Assembly: GCA_003427395.1 (NCBI GenBank)
Contig: BFEA01000244.1
Coordinates: 61,349 to 98,312, forward strand
Length of the DNA: 36,964 nt
Source: Chara braunii
Lineage: Eukaryota; Streptophyta; Charophyceae; Charales; Characeae
Direction of reading: 5' to 3'
Numbering within the stretch: the stretch's first letter is position 1; each line of letters begins with the position of its first letter. Below, piece after piece: positions 11,094 to 20,957 of the stretch. Made by a program: the position numbers and the translations under genes. The notes below the pieces were generated by a model. It saw only the letters and a list, made by a program, of their open reading frames with translations, was not told the origin of the DNA and did not search any database.

Positions 11094-11831
11094 CAGGGTA
11101 ACCGGCGTTCGGGATGGGCCGAACGCCCGAACCCGAACGCTTGGACGTATGGGACCCCTTGGGGATGTGTTCGGCCGTTCAGAACGAACGCGGATCCAAA
11201 AAAAGAAAAAAAAAAGGAATTATCACAAAAATCTGAAAAAAAGATATGTTATGGAGAAAAATAAATTAACCAAGGTTTGTCTGAACATTTTATCCGAATT
11301 CCTTACCAAATTTGAAATATAAAATAAAATACAAAAATAAATAAAAATAAAAAGAGAATTAAATTTAGTGAGTGCGCGAGCATGTTTTCGACACCGCCAT
11401 CTTTGGCGATTTTTCATTTTTTTTAGGTATATTTAAACGCCCTGAAACTTTACGGGTGTGTACTTCACATAATACAAAACTTACTAAAAAAGTTTGAAAA
11501 AATAATAAAATTGTTTAGACCCCGAACTAAGTGAAAACAAAAAGTAAAAAGTGAAACAATACGTGGGCGAGCACGTTTAGACACCGCCATTTTTAGCGAT
11601 TTTTAATTCTTATTTGGCTTAGCCAATTGACTTGAAAATTTACAGGCATGTACCTCACGTCATAGAGAACTCACAAAAAAAAAGTCAGAAAAAAAGAATT
11701 ATCTTTGGGCCCCAAAATAAGTTTTGGCGAGGGACAAACGCCGTCGGGTTCGGACCCCGTACGGGACCCCTAACGCCCGTACGTACGGAGGTCTGTCCGG
11801 GGACCTCCGTACGTACGGGATGATGACCCTG
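11094..11831. mobile_element. E3: hAT-like non-autonomous element, 738 bp
   Basis: It begins CAGGGTAACCGGCGTTCGGG and ends in GATGACCCTG, giving a CAGGGT inverted terminus. Flanking 8-mers are TATATGTA and TATATATA (7 of 8). The left end has CCGAACG-type words; the right end has GTACGTACGG words as well as TTCGG. The interior is closely related to E2 (TTACCAAATTTGAAATA, GTTTTCGACACCGCCATCTT, GTGAAAACAAAAAGT). It sits in the TA spacer between inverted copies of the hammerhead-bearing repeat. There is no coding capacity. Confidence 0.7.
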
Positions 11832-11851
11832 TATATATATATATATATATA

Positions 11852-11950
11852 GAAACTCCGACGAAACAGTTTGTCACAGCCCCTCGTTTGTTGTCCTCTT
11901 TTCTCTCTCTGCCTACGGTTTACCGGGCAGTTCTATTTGTGACGATATAT
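11852..11950 (+). repeat. Inverted third unit with half a hammerhead
   Basis: This plus-strand block repeats unit b in opposite orientation. It starts inside stem II of the hammerhead (GAAACTCCGAC), keeps GAAA, stem III and the GTC triplet at 11873-11875, and runs through CCTACGGTTTACCGGGCAGT to a (TA)n tract. The CTGATGA half is missing, so this copy cannot form a hammerhead alone. Together with unit b it makes a long imperfect inverted repeat around E3. Confidence 0.75.
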
Positions 11951-12025
11951 ATATATATATATATATATGTTTTTCTTTTTTTTGGCCCGGTCGGGCAAGT
12001 GACCTTGAGCAGCTCTGGTAGCCTA

Positions 12026-12438
12026 GTTAGAAATATTGAAAAACAAAAGGAAAAAAGGCAAAAAAATGAGACGAAAATTCCATTAAAAAATGTGTAATGC
12101 AGAATTATAATAGAAACAACTTTTGCTGCAATTCATCCCCGAATTCCTAACCAAACTCAAGGAACAAATCAAAAAGTAAAAAAAGGTAAATATTATCATA
12201 ATATTAAAAAAAATATTGAAAATTATTTTTTTAATTTTTATTCTTTGAAAGTTTTTTTTTTGAAGGTTTTGGATATTTAACTGAAGTATGCTTTCGAATT
12301 TGGGGATGACTTCTGGGTAAAACTTATTTGTATTTTTATACTCCACAACGCACGTTTTTTCAGATGTTTTGAAGGTTTTTTTTTTTTTTTTTCCACGTAT
12401 TCGTATGCCCTCCGTATGTGTACGGGGTGCTGGTCAGG
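12026..12438. mobile_element. E4: partial hAT-like element
   Basis: The core at 12110-12160 (AAACAACTTTTGCTGCAATTC, then CGAATTCCTAACCAAACT) matches the cores of E1, E2 and E3. The right side has a poly(T) run and then GTATTCGTATG, CCGTATGTGTACGGG words, like E5. A matching left terminus is not visible, so it is truncated or rearranged. Confidence 0.45.
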
Positions 12439-12837
12439 TTTGTGTTTTTAACTTTTTTGCTAAATTTCGCAGTGAAACTTTGATTGAAAGCAACGAATTT
12501 TCGATCCTCTCTTAAACAATGTTTTTGTTAAAAGTGAAATTGCTTTCATGTTCACTTTTTATTTCAAGTGTAAAATGACATACATAAGAGAGGAGGGGAA
12601 GAGAAAAAAAACGATGAAACAAGGCGAAATTGTGAAATACATCATTATACAATAACATTTTGAAATTGTTAACAACAATACCAACCATCGAAACTATGAT
12701 TAATCATTAACAAAGCCAACCATTGAAATTATTCTCAACCATCAACAAAGTGTTAAATGACACATACCAACGACTGAAACTATTCTCAACTATGAACAAA
12801 GCGTTGAATGATATCATAAGCCGCATATATGAAATGT
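12439..12837. other. AT-rich 3' flank of the long minus-strand gene
   Basis: No gene is evident. A minus-strand AATAAA at 12558-12563 lies about 275 bp past the protease stop and could be its polyadenylation signal. At 12660-12810 there is a short degenerate tandem repeat built on CAACCATCGAAACTAT / CAACCATTGAAATTATTCTC, with a spacing of about 50-60 bp. Confidence 0.4.
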
Positions 12838-14036
12838 TCACTCATGCTCGACCATCGAGAAAATGTCGAATGCGATTCTATGCCTCGTATGTGGAATGTT
12901 GTCTTGTGAGAATTTGAATGGAGGAAAGTGACATTTTGCTAACAAAGATGCGAAACCTAACATAAAAACACCACAACTACAACCATCCTGTTGGACGGCA
13001 CCACGTCAAGCGATGTGTCGAAAGACGTCGTAAGGTCGTCCACATGATATCTTTCATCGAGATTTTGACATCGGAACTCGATTCTAAAGAATGAGGTTAA
13101 TAGTTCAAGCGGTGCGAGGCGGTCAGCGTGACGGAGAGAGTCCACAAGGCAGAATTCACATTTGCAACCGTCTATTCTAACACATGCGAAAGACCAGTAG
13201 TTCCCAAAGTTAAGAGGGATAAGTACAAAGTTAAAATCAAAAATATTTTTTTCCCTAACCCACTTCCTTCCCTCATAGTAAGCAATTTCTCTGGCCTCTG
13301 CAGATGTCAATCTGACATAGAAAAATAAATCTAAAATATAAACAGATGAAATGTCACTGGGACTCTCTTCTCTAATCTCTTCTCCACACATCAAATTTTG
13401 TCTGGCATTGTCGTTGTCGATCTGGATGGCTAGAAGATACAAATTTACGGCTTCGTCATTCAACCATCCTCCATTTTCGATGATGACCATTATTTCTTTC
13501 TTTTCCACCTTCCAGTCGCCCTTGTAAACAACGATTCCATATTCTTCGTTATCTTCACTGGTGCTCACAGTCCTTTCAACAAACTGCATCTCGACCTCAG
13601 TGAGTCGTACCGTTGCTAGAAGTGATGCCTTTCTGAAAATCGATTCATGTCGAGAAGTGGACACGAGTTCATGACGGTGCTTGTTTGCCTACTTCGCTGT
13701 CGCTGTTGCTTTCCACAATAGACAACATGCAACCTTCACGGTAATATTTTTTCCCTTGTTTGGTGTCTATTCTCACAGCTTTAAACATCCTTAGGGCAAC
13801 TGACTTCACAAACGGGATTGTCACGTGTTCGGTGCGTCTTCTAACTTTTTTGGGCAACAACGGCAGCGTTGAGAAGGCTTGAAAACCACGACGTATAATA
13901 TTCTTGTCACTGTTCCTTTGTGAGTGCGTGCGATGCGCTTTCCATAGTCCTTTACACAGGCCTGCATGTTCATCAACGTAAAGAGCACAAGCATGATCGA
14001 TACGCGCAAGTAATATGAGTGACGTTCAATTTCATA
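12838..14036 (-). pseudogene. C48 (Ulp1/SENP-like) cysteine protease domain, decayed
   Basis: This is the C-terminal part of the long minus-strand gene. Its 235-codon frame (13664-12957) carries GGWLNDEAVNLYLL (residues 65-78), FFYVRL, RKWVREKNIFDFNFVLIPLN and CLVDSL, the standard order of Ulp1-type SUMO/ubiquitin-like proteases. The catalytic Asp is D175. The catalytic His, expected before the Trp of 'HW', is Tyr156 (TAC at 13197-13199, one C>T from CAC). The Gln and catalytic Cys motif (QQDGCSCGVFML, Cys codon 12973-12975) is in another frame, after a one-base slip near 12997, and runs on through FSQDNIPHTRHRIAFDI to a TGA at 12838. The upstream exon-like part (14036-13671) encodes a basic peptide (LPKKVRRRTEHVTIPF). 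As it stands it cannot be an active protease. Confidence 0.85.
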
Positions 14037-14268
14037 CTATTAGAAGTTTGCTTGGACAACATGAATGTGAATAAGCATTAATAGCAATAAAGTTTTACCA
14101 ATCATAAAATTCATGGTACCGATTCCGACACACCAGAAATGCACGCGGTATAAATGCAAAAAAACAAGGAACAGTTTCAACACACTGTGGCAAAAATAAA
14201 AAAAAAGATAAGCTCTTGTGTTAGACAGAATATTACACACATGTTCATCGGGCGAGGTAAGAACTCAC
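14037..14268 (-). other. Candidate intron of the long minus-strand gene
   Basis: On the minus strand, GCTGAG is followed by GTGAGTTC, a strong splice donor, and 232 bp later TTCTAATAG is a possible acceptor before the peptide-like YEIERHSYY. The interval is AT-rich and closed in all minus frames, unlike both sides. The joined phase does not fit cleanly, which could reflect later indels or a wrong acceptor (CATGCAG at about 13960 is an alternative). Confidence 0.4.
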
Positions 14269-16227
14269 CTCAGCGACTAACTGTCAGTTTTCCTTCAACA
14301 CGGTCTTCTTTCGCACCTCCCAACTGCCTTGCTGTGACAGGAGATTCTTCGATGGTTATTATGCCTTGGACAGGTGGGTTTAATTGTTGTACAGGAGTTT
14401 GAAGTATATTCTCTTCAGCTTCATCCACAGGTGTTTGTTGCTCGGGCGTAGTCAATACAATATGTCCTTCATCCTTTTCGATCTCAGGTACTTCGGTTGC
14501 TTCTTTCCCCACGAACTCATGAAGAGTGTTGTTTCTTCCAGCAAGCACATGCTGAGATCCTCCTCTTGCTTTCTCTGATAATGTCGGACTTTGAAGTTCG
14601 GTACGAATCTCGAAGTCGCCTCCGAGTGTCCTTGATCCAATGGAGTGTTAGGCTCGACTTGCGGTTGCATGGTTTTTTCCATTGATGCCGCCATTACACA
14701 TATAGTAAGCGCATCCTCAGACCCTTCTCGTGCCTTCTTCGATGATATCGGACTATGAAATTCGGTAGGGATCTCTAAGTCGCCTCTAAGTGTTTCTTCA
14801 TCCAGTGGAGTGTTATGCTTGACCTGCAGTTTAAGCTCCTCCACGAACATGGTCTCGTCCATTGACGTCCTGAGCCGCGCCTGACTTTCCAACCCGCATA
14901 ACATAATGTCCATTAACTCCCACATGTGGCCATGCGGGCTGCCCACAATGGTCTTCTTGTCAATTGGGAAGACACTTGCGCCACTGGTATCACGCCATAC
15001 AATATCTGCCATAGTTGCATCCGTGAGTGTTGTGGTGGCACTTAGTCCACCTTCACATCCATCAACTTGTCCTTCTGCACTCAGGGACAGTTTCACCTGC
15101 TGCGAACTACCGATATCCGTATGTCCTCCTATAGGACTGTCGCTCCCTTCATGTTGACGATGAGGTTGCCCTTCTCTAGCATCTCTCGTTCTCTCCCGGG
15201 AACTAGGCGTTTGTGAAGTCTTCCCGTCTCCACCACTCCCTTCCTTATCATTTCCTCGCTCACCATCACTTGGGGGTTCAAATCCCTCTCCACTTCCGCC
15301 ACCGCTGGGGCCTTCTTCTTCTCCCCCTTCGAGCTCATCGTCCTCTCCGATATGCCAGTTGTATCCATATGCTCGGCTTGTTTCTCTATCATAGAACTCT
15401 TCTAAGTACTCGAGTCGTCACAATGCTCCGAGCTCCTTAAACATCTCTTTCCTCTTTGCTTCCATTCTTGACAGAGAAACATTAGGATTCAATCGAGCAA
15501 GCCTCACCCCGATCTGGTCCTCTGCATGTTTATAAAACTTCAACTGCAGCATACGTCCGTGAGAACAAAATCGTCACTGACCATCTTGTTTTATGGCCAT
15601 CACCCACTGTCCTTTCGCCAATGCTGGCTGAAAATATTCTGTATGTCACACGATGTCGTGACCCCATGTATCATCATCCATAGTTGTATAGTAATCTCGA
15701 CAAACGATAGGACCTGGCAATTTGGCGATGTCCGCCGGGATCTTATCCCCAATCTCATACTTAAGAGTCGCTGAAGGTTGAGGCTGTGCAGTCTGAGAAC
15801 GAAGGAGACGTTCCAAATTCGCTAATAACTGGGGGGAGCTTTCATTAGCTAACAAATTTTGCAAGGCTAATGCTTGCTCGGAACTCAATCCTCCAGATGA
15901 AGATATGCCTGCTGCGAAAGCGGCCTTCATGTCAGCAGGTGTAGTCATTCCTTGAGGTGAAGGTAGCGGATGTGCTGGCACACCGGTAAGCACGATACCG
16001 GAAGTTCTCATTGAAGGACTCCCTGATGACGACCCTGCCACAACCATTTTATGAGAAAACGAGGTACTTGCCTTTTGCCTTTCACACGCCAAAGCCGCTT
16101 GCAAAGTACCATCGACACTTTCTTCTTCCGAATCATCAGCGTCGAATTGTTCCCCGTTTGGAAAGGAAGTAGCATAGGCGGCAAGTGTGAAAGCACCGAT
16201 TTGTTGATCAAAGTACATGAATTCCAA
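14269..16227 (-). pseudogene. Acidic, low-complexity middle region of the long minus-strand gene
   Basis: This region links the methyltransferase-like part to the protease. The first 194 codons (16227-15646) are Ser/Gly/Gln/Ala-rich with an acidic patch (DADDSEEESVDG) and a Q/L-rich stretch (SEQALALQNLLANE). After TGA stops at 15646, 15574 and 15418 the same frame continues through a Gly/Glu-rich run (GEDDELEGGEEGPSGGG) into a Thr/Pro/Glu-rich section. Two copies of an NTPLD...TPLD-type segment of about 60 residues lie at about 14850-14700 and 14660-14540; the second is split by a one-base frameshift near 14628. Such compositions are typical of disordered linkers. No catalytic motif is seen here. 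Confidence 0.7.
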
Positions 16228-16547
16228 TCGGTCGAGGAATGCAATTTCTGTATCTGAAGAGGCTTTATGATAACCTCACAGAAGGGCCTTAACTTTTCGC
16301 CTGCGTGCAACACATAAGCGGTCTTGTCTGTTTTCTGGTCGCTTCATGAATAGGAACTCCCAGCTGTTCGACATATTTTGACCCACTTTGTGTACAAAAT
16401 CACGAGCTTCATCATGGCGGGGTGACGACTTTATAAGTTCCGCATAATAATCTCGAGTGCCAACCATCTTGTTCATGAATTGCGCAAGGAAGTCAAACTT
16501 AATATCCTCGCCTTCCAACACTATGCAATGGCGATGAATTTTTAACA

Positions 16548-16815
16548 GTTCCCACCTACGTTGCATAGAGTACACGTACGGGGCCTTTCAGTACGAAACG
16601 TATCGGTAATATATGTATGGGATCTGTACGGGAACGTGCACGGAAACCTATACGTCTTGTACGCCCCCGTACGAAAAAGCAAAAAAAAAAAAAAAAGTCA
16701 TCAAAAAAATCCGAAAAAAAAAAGTGATGCAACAGCACAAAAACAAGCAATATTTGGTTGAGCATCATCTTCAGATTCTTATTAGAATTTGAGAAAAATT
16801 AAAATAAAAACACTA

Positions 16816-16846
<31 letters not shown>

Positions 16847-16872
16847 AACTTNNNNNNNNNNNNNNNNNNNNN

Positions 16873-16903
<31 letters not shown>

Positions 16904-16999
16904 CGTACGGCCCGGTACGGGCCCCCTAGCGTATGAGTACAAGAGTACAAAATCCGTACTCGTATGAGGGTGCGTACAAGTGGCAACGCAGACTCCCAC
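16548..16999. repeat. 8-bp target-site duplications around E5
   Basis: Left copy GTTCCCAC (16548-16555) and right copy ACTCCCAC (16992-16999) agree at 6 of 8 positions. Deleting E5 with one copy joins the minus-strand codons ATT GTG TGG GAA CTG TTA AAA, giving continuous AAIVWELLKIHRHC across the site. The restored frame is independent support for the boundaries. Confidence 0.8.
16556..16991. mobile_element. E5: hAT-like non-autonomous element inserted in coding sequence
   Basis: Ends are CTACGTTGC and GCAACGCAG, a 9-bp inverted pair with one mismatch. Both ends carry CGTACGG-type words (ACGTACGGGG, CCGTACG, CTCGTACGG, CGGTACGGG). The inside is a poly(A) tract, an AT-rich core (AAGCAATATTTGGTTGAGC) like that of the other family members, then a second poly(A) tract containing a 21-base N gap (16852-16872), so its true length is unknown. 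There is no ORF. It interrupts the methyltransferase-like segment exactly. Confidence 0.8.
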
Positions 17000-18459
17000 A
17001 CAATTGCTGCATGACCCTTTCCCAAAAACACAATAGCTTCATCCGCTGGACAGAAATGCTCCAGCGTATCTACCATTGTGTTCGGCTCCCTCTCCATTCC
17101 TTCGTACATGACTTTCTCTTTTGGTTTCATACCTACCATTTTCCACTTCGTAGGGAGAAAATTCTTCTCCACTATATCCGTCAACATCTTTGGTTTTCGC
17201 TCCCGCCGTGCAAGTGTCGAAATGTCTGTTGCTCGAGAACCAGAAGATGGCTCCGCTGCTTGGATATCTTCGAACAACAGAATTGTATTTCGATGGTAGT
17301 TGCAGTCATTGGAGTATGATCACGACCATCCTGTCTGTATCTTCCATCGGTAAATTTGCGACCTTGTAGGGATGCCGCACCTTCTGCTGTTGTTGTCGAG
17401 TCCACTTGGCGAGTGACATGTGAACATCCCACCTCACCACCCTCCGAGGAATGAAGCATAACAATGTCCAATACTCCCCTCCCATCGATTGCATGAACTT
17501 CCAGAGTCCATTGAAAACCGGTTCCGTTCACTTGCTCATTGGAGTTGGATGACACAAGTCAAGCACCGCGGTGTGGCATGTCAGATGCTGAATGACCCTG
17601 TAGATCTCTTTACTGTCCACAACGTAAGATATGTCACTAGGATCCCATTGGAAAGACACAAAAACAGATTTGACATCCTGTTTTTGGAAATGTATGTATT
17701 TCGCTTGTCCTGAAAATCGGATGCTCTCTAATCCTCACATTGTTGACCTGTGCAACATTTTCTCCACGAAATGCTCGAACTCTTGGGGACATTTTTCAGT
17801 GAGAGTTCTTGTTTTCTCAAAACCTTGTTCGCCTTTTTCATCTTCGCCTCCAAGTGTTGGTGGGAACAACTTTATCCAAGACAAATCTTTGAAATGCTGC
17901 CTCAGATCAACCCATCTCTCATAAGTAAGGTCGTGACCGCGGTATTTCTCGAATAAATCCGCCAAGTCCATGAAGAAAGGGTCCTTCCAATCCGACGACT
18001 TCTTGGTTGGGCCTGAAATGAAGACGAAGTAATGAAACATTCGTACCATTGCTCTCTTTGTTTTCACGACTTCAACATATGTCTCCATGGAATGTAACCT
18101 AGTATCTTTCGCAACTTTGCTTTGCTTTGGAGCCAAGATGACTGCACCTTCCAGGATATCACGTAATATCTGTAGCCGTTCATGACTCCCTAAGGTGGAA
18201 AGGGATTTCCACGATCTGACATCCGGATCGTGCACTGGAACCAGGAATCCAATGCACAGGAACTCTCGATACACCATTCACCTCGAAACCGGGACCTGGC
18301 CTTTGTGCCTTTCCCGCTTCACCTTGTTTGGTGACAGGCTTCACAACATCTCTCCCAGGCAGTTGTCCGCTTTCCCAAGCAGCATATACCTCCTCTACCT
18401 TTTTAAATACATCGTCTGATGACCTAGCTAAAATCATGTACGGACCAAGGAAGTCAGAC

Positions 18460-20539
18460 CATTCTAAACTCGCACAATTTTCCCCGATGAGTCTACACGC
18501 AATTTGTTATGCAGAGCAACCAACAACAATATTGGTTTCTCATACAACGGACATGTGCTCAACTCCGTCTTGCCTGTTGTTCTTTCTCTGATGTCCGCTT
18601 CACCTGACGACACCATCGCTTCATACATCTCCTCAATGTGATTCTGGCCGAGGAATCTTTAATTATATATGAATTCCTCGTCTGGAATATCCAAAATCTT
18701 GTCGAATTCAATAGAGATGAACTTTATGTCATTCTTCTGAGTACCATCACTGTTGTAGTCCAAAAATAAACCTTTGCCGAGATGTGAAGTCTCTAGTTCA
18801 CTTGGCGAGAGTTGTAAGCTTGATGGTCTCGCAACAATCTTTCATTTTCCCTCGTCTCCCTGTGGTTGTTCAGATGTGGGGAAAACAAACGTCTTCTCCA
18901 TCATGCCACCCTTCGCTGCTCTCTTTTTTCTCCTAGGCTTTTGTTTGGCAGCAGCATCCTCGTCGTGAGCACGTTGAACTGCTTCTTCCATCGGCAGAGG
19001 CTGCACTTGTCTTTTTTGCACTGGCTTTTTCCTGCTCCTTTTCTTCTCAAGACTTTTTGTCCTCTCATGCATCGCTTTTCTTTTTCTCTCGTCAATATCC
19101 CTGACAGCTGCAGGGGCTAACGAAGGAGTTCTTGTTCTCGCAGGGCGGCCTTTCCCACTCCTTTTCTGTTGCGGCTCTTCCTCGAGCGGTTCGTCATCAT
19201 GTTCGACACGATCGTCCGATTTCTTGTAATCGCTATTGTTCCCATGGCGGACGTGAAGCTCCCCTGGATCATGTTCAAGTTGTGTTTCCCTCTCGCTGAT
19301 AGTGTTTTCACTATCGTGTTCTTCCTCTACACGAATTTCCCTACTTCGCCCCTGCGAGCCTTCCTCATCCTTTTCTCTCTGTGTACTTTCTCCACTGCTC
19401 CCTTCCCCTCGATCTTCGAAATATGCTGGCTCGTGATGGCGTTGGACATCGGCACCAGACGTGGTCGATGAATGCATCGTGCCACGCAAATAGCTGGGCG
19501 GCTCCTTCCCTCCCACTGGTCGAATTTTATTTGGCGCTTGCAGCGCCACCGGTCTCTGAAAAAGGCCCTCGCCTGCGATGTGACCCGATTTCGGTACAAC
19601 CGGCGTAGAGACTGACGTCCGAATTGACAAGGCACCTACAGAAGGTCAGTCGTGTGCTGCGGATGATTGTCCCAGTGTAGCCACTGATGTAACACTTTTC
19701 GGTTCTGTAATGATGTCATCTTTCGGAGCTACGACCTCCTGACATGGAACCTTATTGTTGTCGAAGAAGTCGAAAACCATAGGAAGATCAAGCAGTCTCA
19801 GTGCCTGACTTGGATCCGGATTGAAGCGATCCACGAGCGATTTACCATATCCTTTATGGTTGGCCTACTTGACGGCAACATGTTTGACACCCGCGACTTT
19901 CTCGCCTTTGCCATTAAGGACCATAGTCATCTCAAAAGTTGCAAATTGATTTCGCTTCCCTGATCAAGACACTATACCCCCTATCGGTCTGATTTGTTCC
20001 TGAATGACGACGTACATAAGCAAATCACTACCAACCTCCCCTACATCGCCCACCCAGTCCAACAACCATAATTTTTCTTTGTGGTCAACCACGGGCACCT
20101 CCTCGGACCGCCCATGAATGGACTTCTCAGCAGAGCTTCCATGCCCCACTGTCTCTTGCGCATAGCTCTGCCTACGACCACCGGACCCTTGACGACGACC
20201 ACCAGACTCTTGATCGCGACCACCAGACCCTTGACCGCGAGTCCGCGACCACCAGACCCTCCACCACGCCCCGGTGTCCGGGCATGCAATGCGACCTCCC
20301 TGGCTTGATCAGATCCCCTAAAGCGACTCGTGGGACCTAAAACCGATGTACCTCGATGCACAGGCGTCTGCATCACTGAGCTTGATGATCGTCGCTGCAC
20401 AATCGCCTTAGACCCAGGCGTCTCTTCTTTCTCGACCCCAGCAACCGGGGTTCCTTTTGACTTTTTGGGCGAGTGCTCGAAACTCGCAGAGCTCCTAGTC
20501 CTTGACCTTTTCCTTTGATGTGTGTCCGCAACATCCATT
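18460..20539 (-). pseudogene. N-terminal region of the long minus-strand gene
   Basis: The likely start is the ATG at 20537-20539, giving MDVADTHQRKRSRTRSSASF, a basic, Ser-rich start with nuclear-localisation-like clusters. After a Gly/Arg-rich low-complexity stretch (about 20290-20180) and a frame change, the sequence reads LWLLDWVGDVGEVGSDLLMY, SGKRNQFATFEMTMVLNGKG, FNPDPSQALRLLDLPMVFDFF, then a long acidic/basic charged stretch (19630-18845, e.g. KSLEKKRSRKKPVQKRQ), then DYNSDGTQKNDIKFISIEFD. A single frame runs from about 20149 to 18480 with stops at 19964 (TGA), 19865 (TAG), 19646 (TGA), 18842 (TGA) and 18659 (TAA). Each fits a C>T change from CGA, CAG or CAA. I recognise no catalytic domain in this part. 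The start choice is tentative. Confidence 0.6.
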
Positions 20540-20957
20540 TTGCAAAGTCCCTCGAGATAGTGATTGCCAATCTGCCAAGGGAAACACCGTCCGACATGAC
20601 AAACGCAACAAATTAGAATGGCAGTACATGGATCCTCGCGATAGACACGATCGAACCCCTTCAGACGATGCTTTTTATCATGTCTTATCGTGTCGTACAC
20701 GACCACCCCGACTGCGGTACGAGCCCTCCCCCAGAATTGTCGTGTCGAACATGACAACAACCGTCCGAAGAGCAGTATCGCCTTGCACACACCCGACACT
20801 CGCCTTGTGTCCGGGATTGTCGTGTCGAACACCATCACGGGACTCGGGCGCATGCGGGGAGGCTGAAGAAACAAACTGACGACAGGGGTTTCTTTCGTTT
20901 TCCGATAGTGTGCAGTCTCGCGAGAAGGAGGATTTTGTGGTCAGCAGTTTCTCGTGC

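Larger units (their letters stand above)
9771..12025. mobile_element. E1: hAT-like non-autonomous element split by nested insertions
   Basis: The left end starts TAGGCTACCAG and the right end finishes CTGGTAGCCTA, a perfect 11-bp inverted pair. Both ends share CCGGGCC/GGCCCGG words next to the terminus, then a poly(A) or poly(T) run, then AT-rich core (left core 9903-9960: AACAACTTTTGCCGCAGAACC). Between the ends lie E2, a hammerhead-bearing inverted repeat and E3. I could not find a target-site duplication, so pairing of these two ends is probable rather than certain. Confidence 0.5.
16276..18440 (-). pseudogene. Methyltransferase-like region of the long minus-strand gene, split by E5
   Basis: Reading down the minus strand, the pieces encode DDVFKKVEEVYAAWESGQL, then a 180-codon frame from 18277 (RDILEGAVILAPKQSK, MFHYFVFISGPTKKS, YERWVDLRQHFKDLSW), then WDPSDISYVVDS, AVLDLCHPTPM (17566-17537), FNGLWKFMQSMGGEYWTLL, and VDTLEHFCPADEAIVFLGKG followed by HAAIVWE (to 16993). 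After E5 the frame resumes LLKIHRHCIVLEGEDIKFDF. The segment FCPADEAIVFLGKGHAAIVW..HRHCIVLEGE has the shape of SAM-binding motifs X and I of beta-class DNA N6-adenine/N4-cytosine methyltransferases, and CHPTPM could be a degenerate DPPY-type motif IV lying before it. This assignment is inference. TGA stops at 17735, 17528 and 16276 and several frameshifts show decay. Confidence 0.55.

Noticed and set aside
12026-12438. E4 as a complete element with its own inverted ends
   Set aside because: The left boundary coincides with the proposed E1 right end and no complementary terminus to CTGGTCAGG is found, so it is reported only as partial.
15129-15392. 87-codon minus-strand ORF as an exon
   Set aside because: The neighbouring frame (GYNWHIGEDDELEGGEEGPS...) continues directly into the downstream coding frame, so this one is a shadow.
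12838-19966. TGA reassigned to an amino acid
   Set aside because: Most in-frame stops are TGA, which first suggests recoding. But TAG and TAA also occur, frameshifts accompany them, the catalytic His is lost, and the DUF7869 copy comparison shows Arg at one TGA. Decay explains all of this better.
20041-20874. 277-codon minus-strand ORF as one complete protein
   Set aside because: Its first part translates array palindromes and its last part runs in the wrong frame past a low-complexity Gly/Arg stretch. Only the middle, from the ATG at 20539, looks like the start of the long gene.
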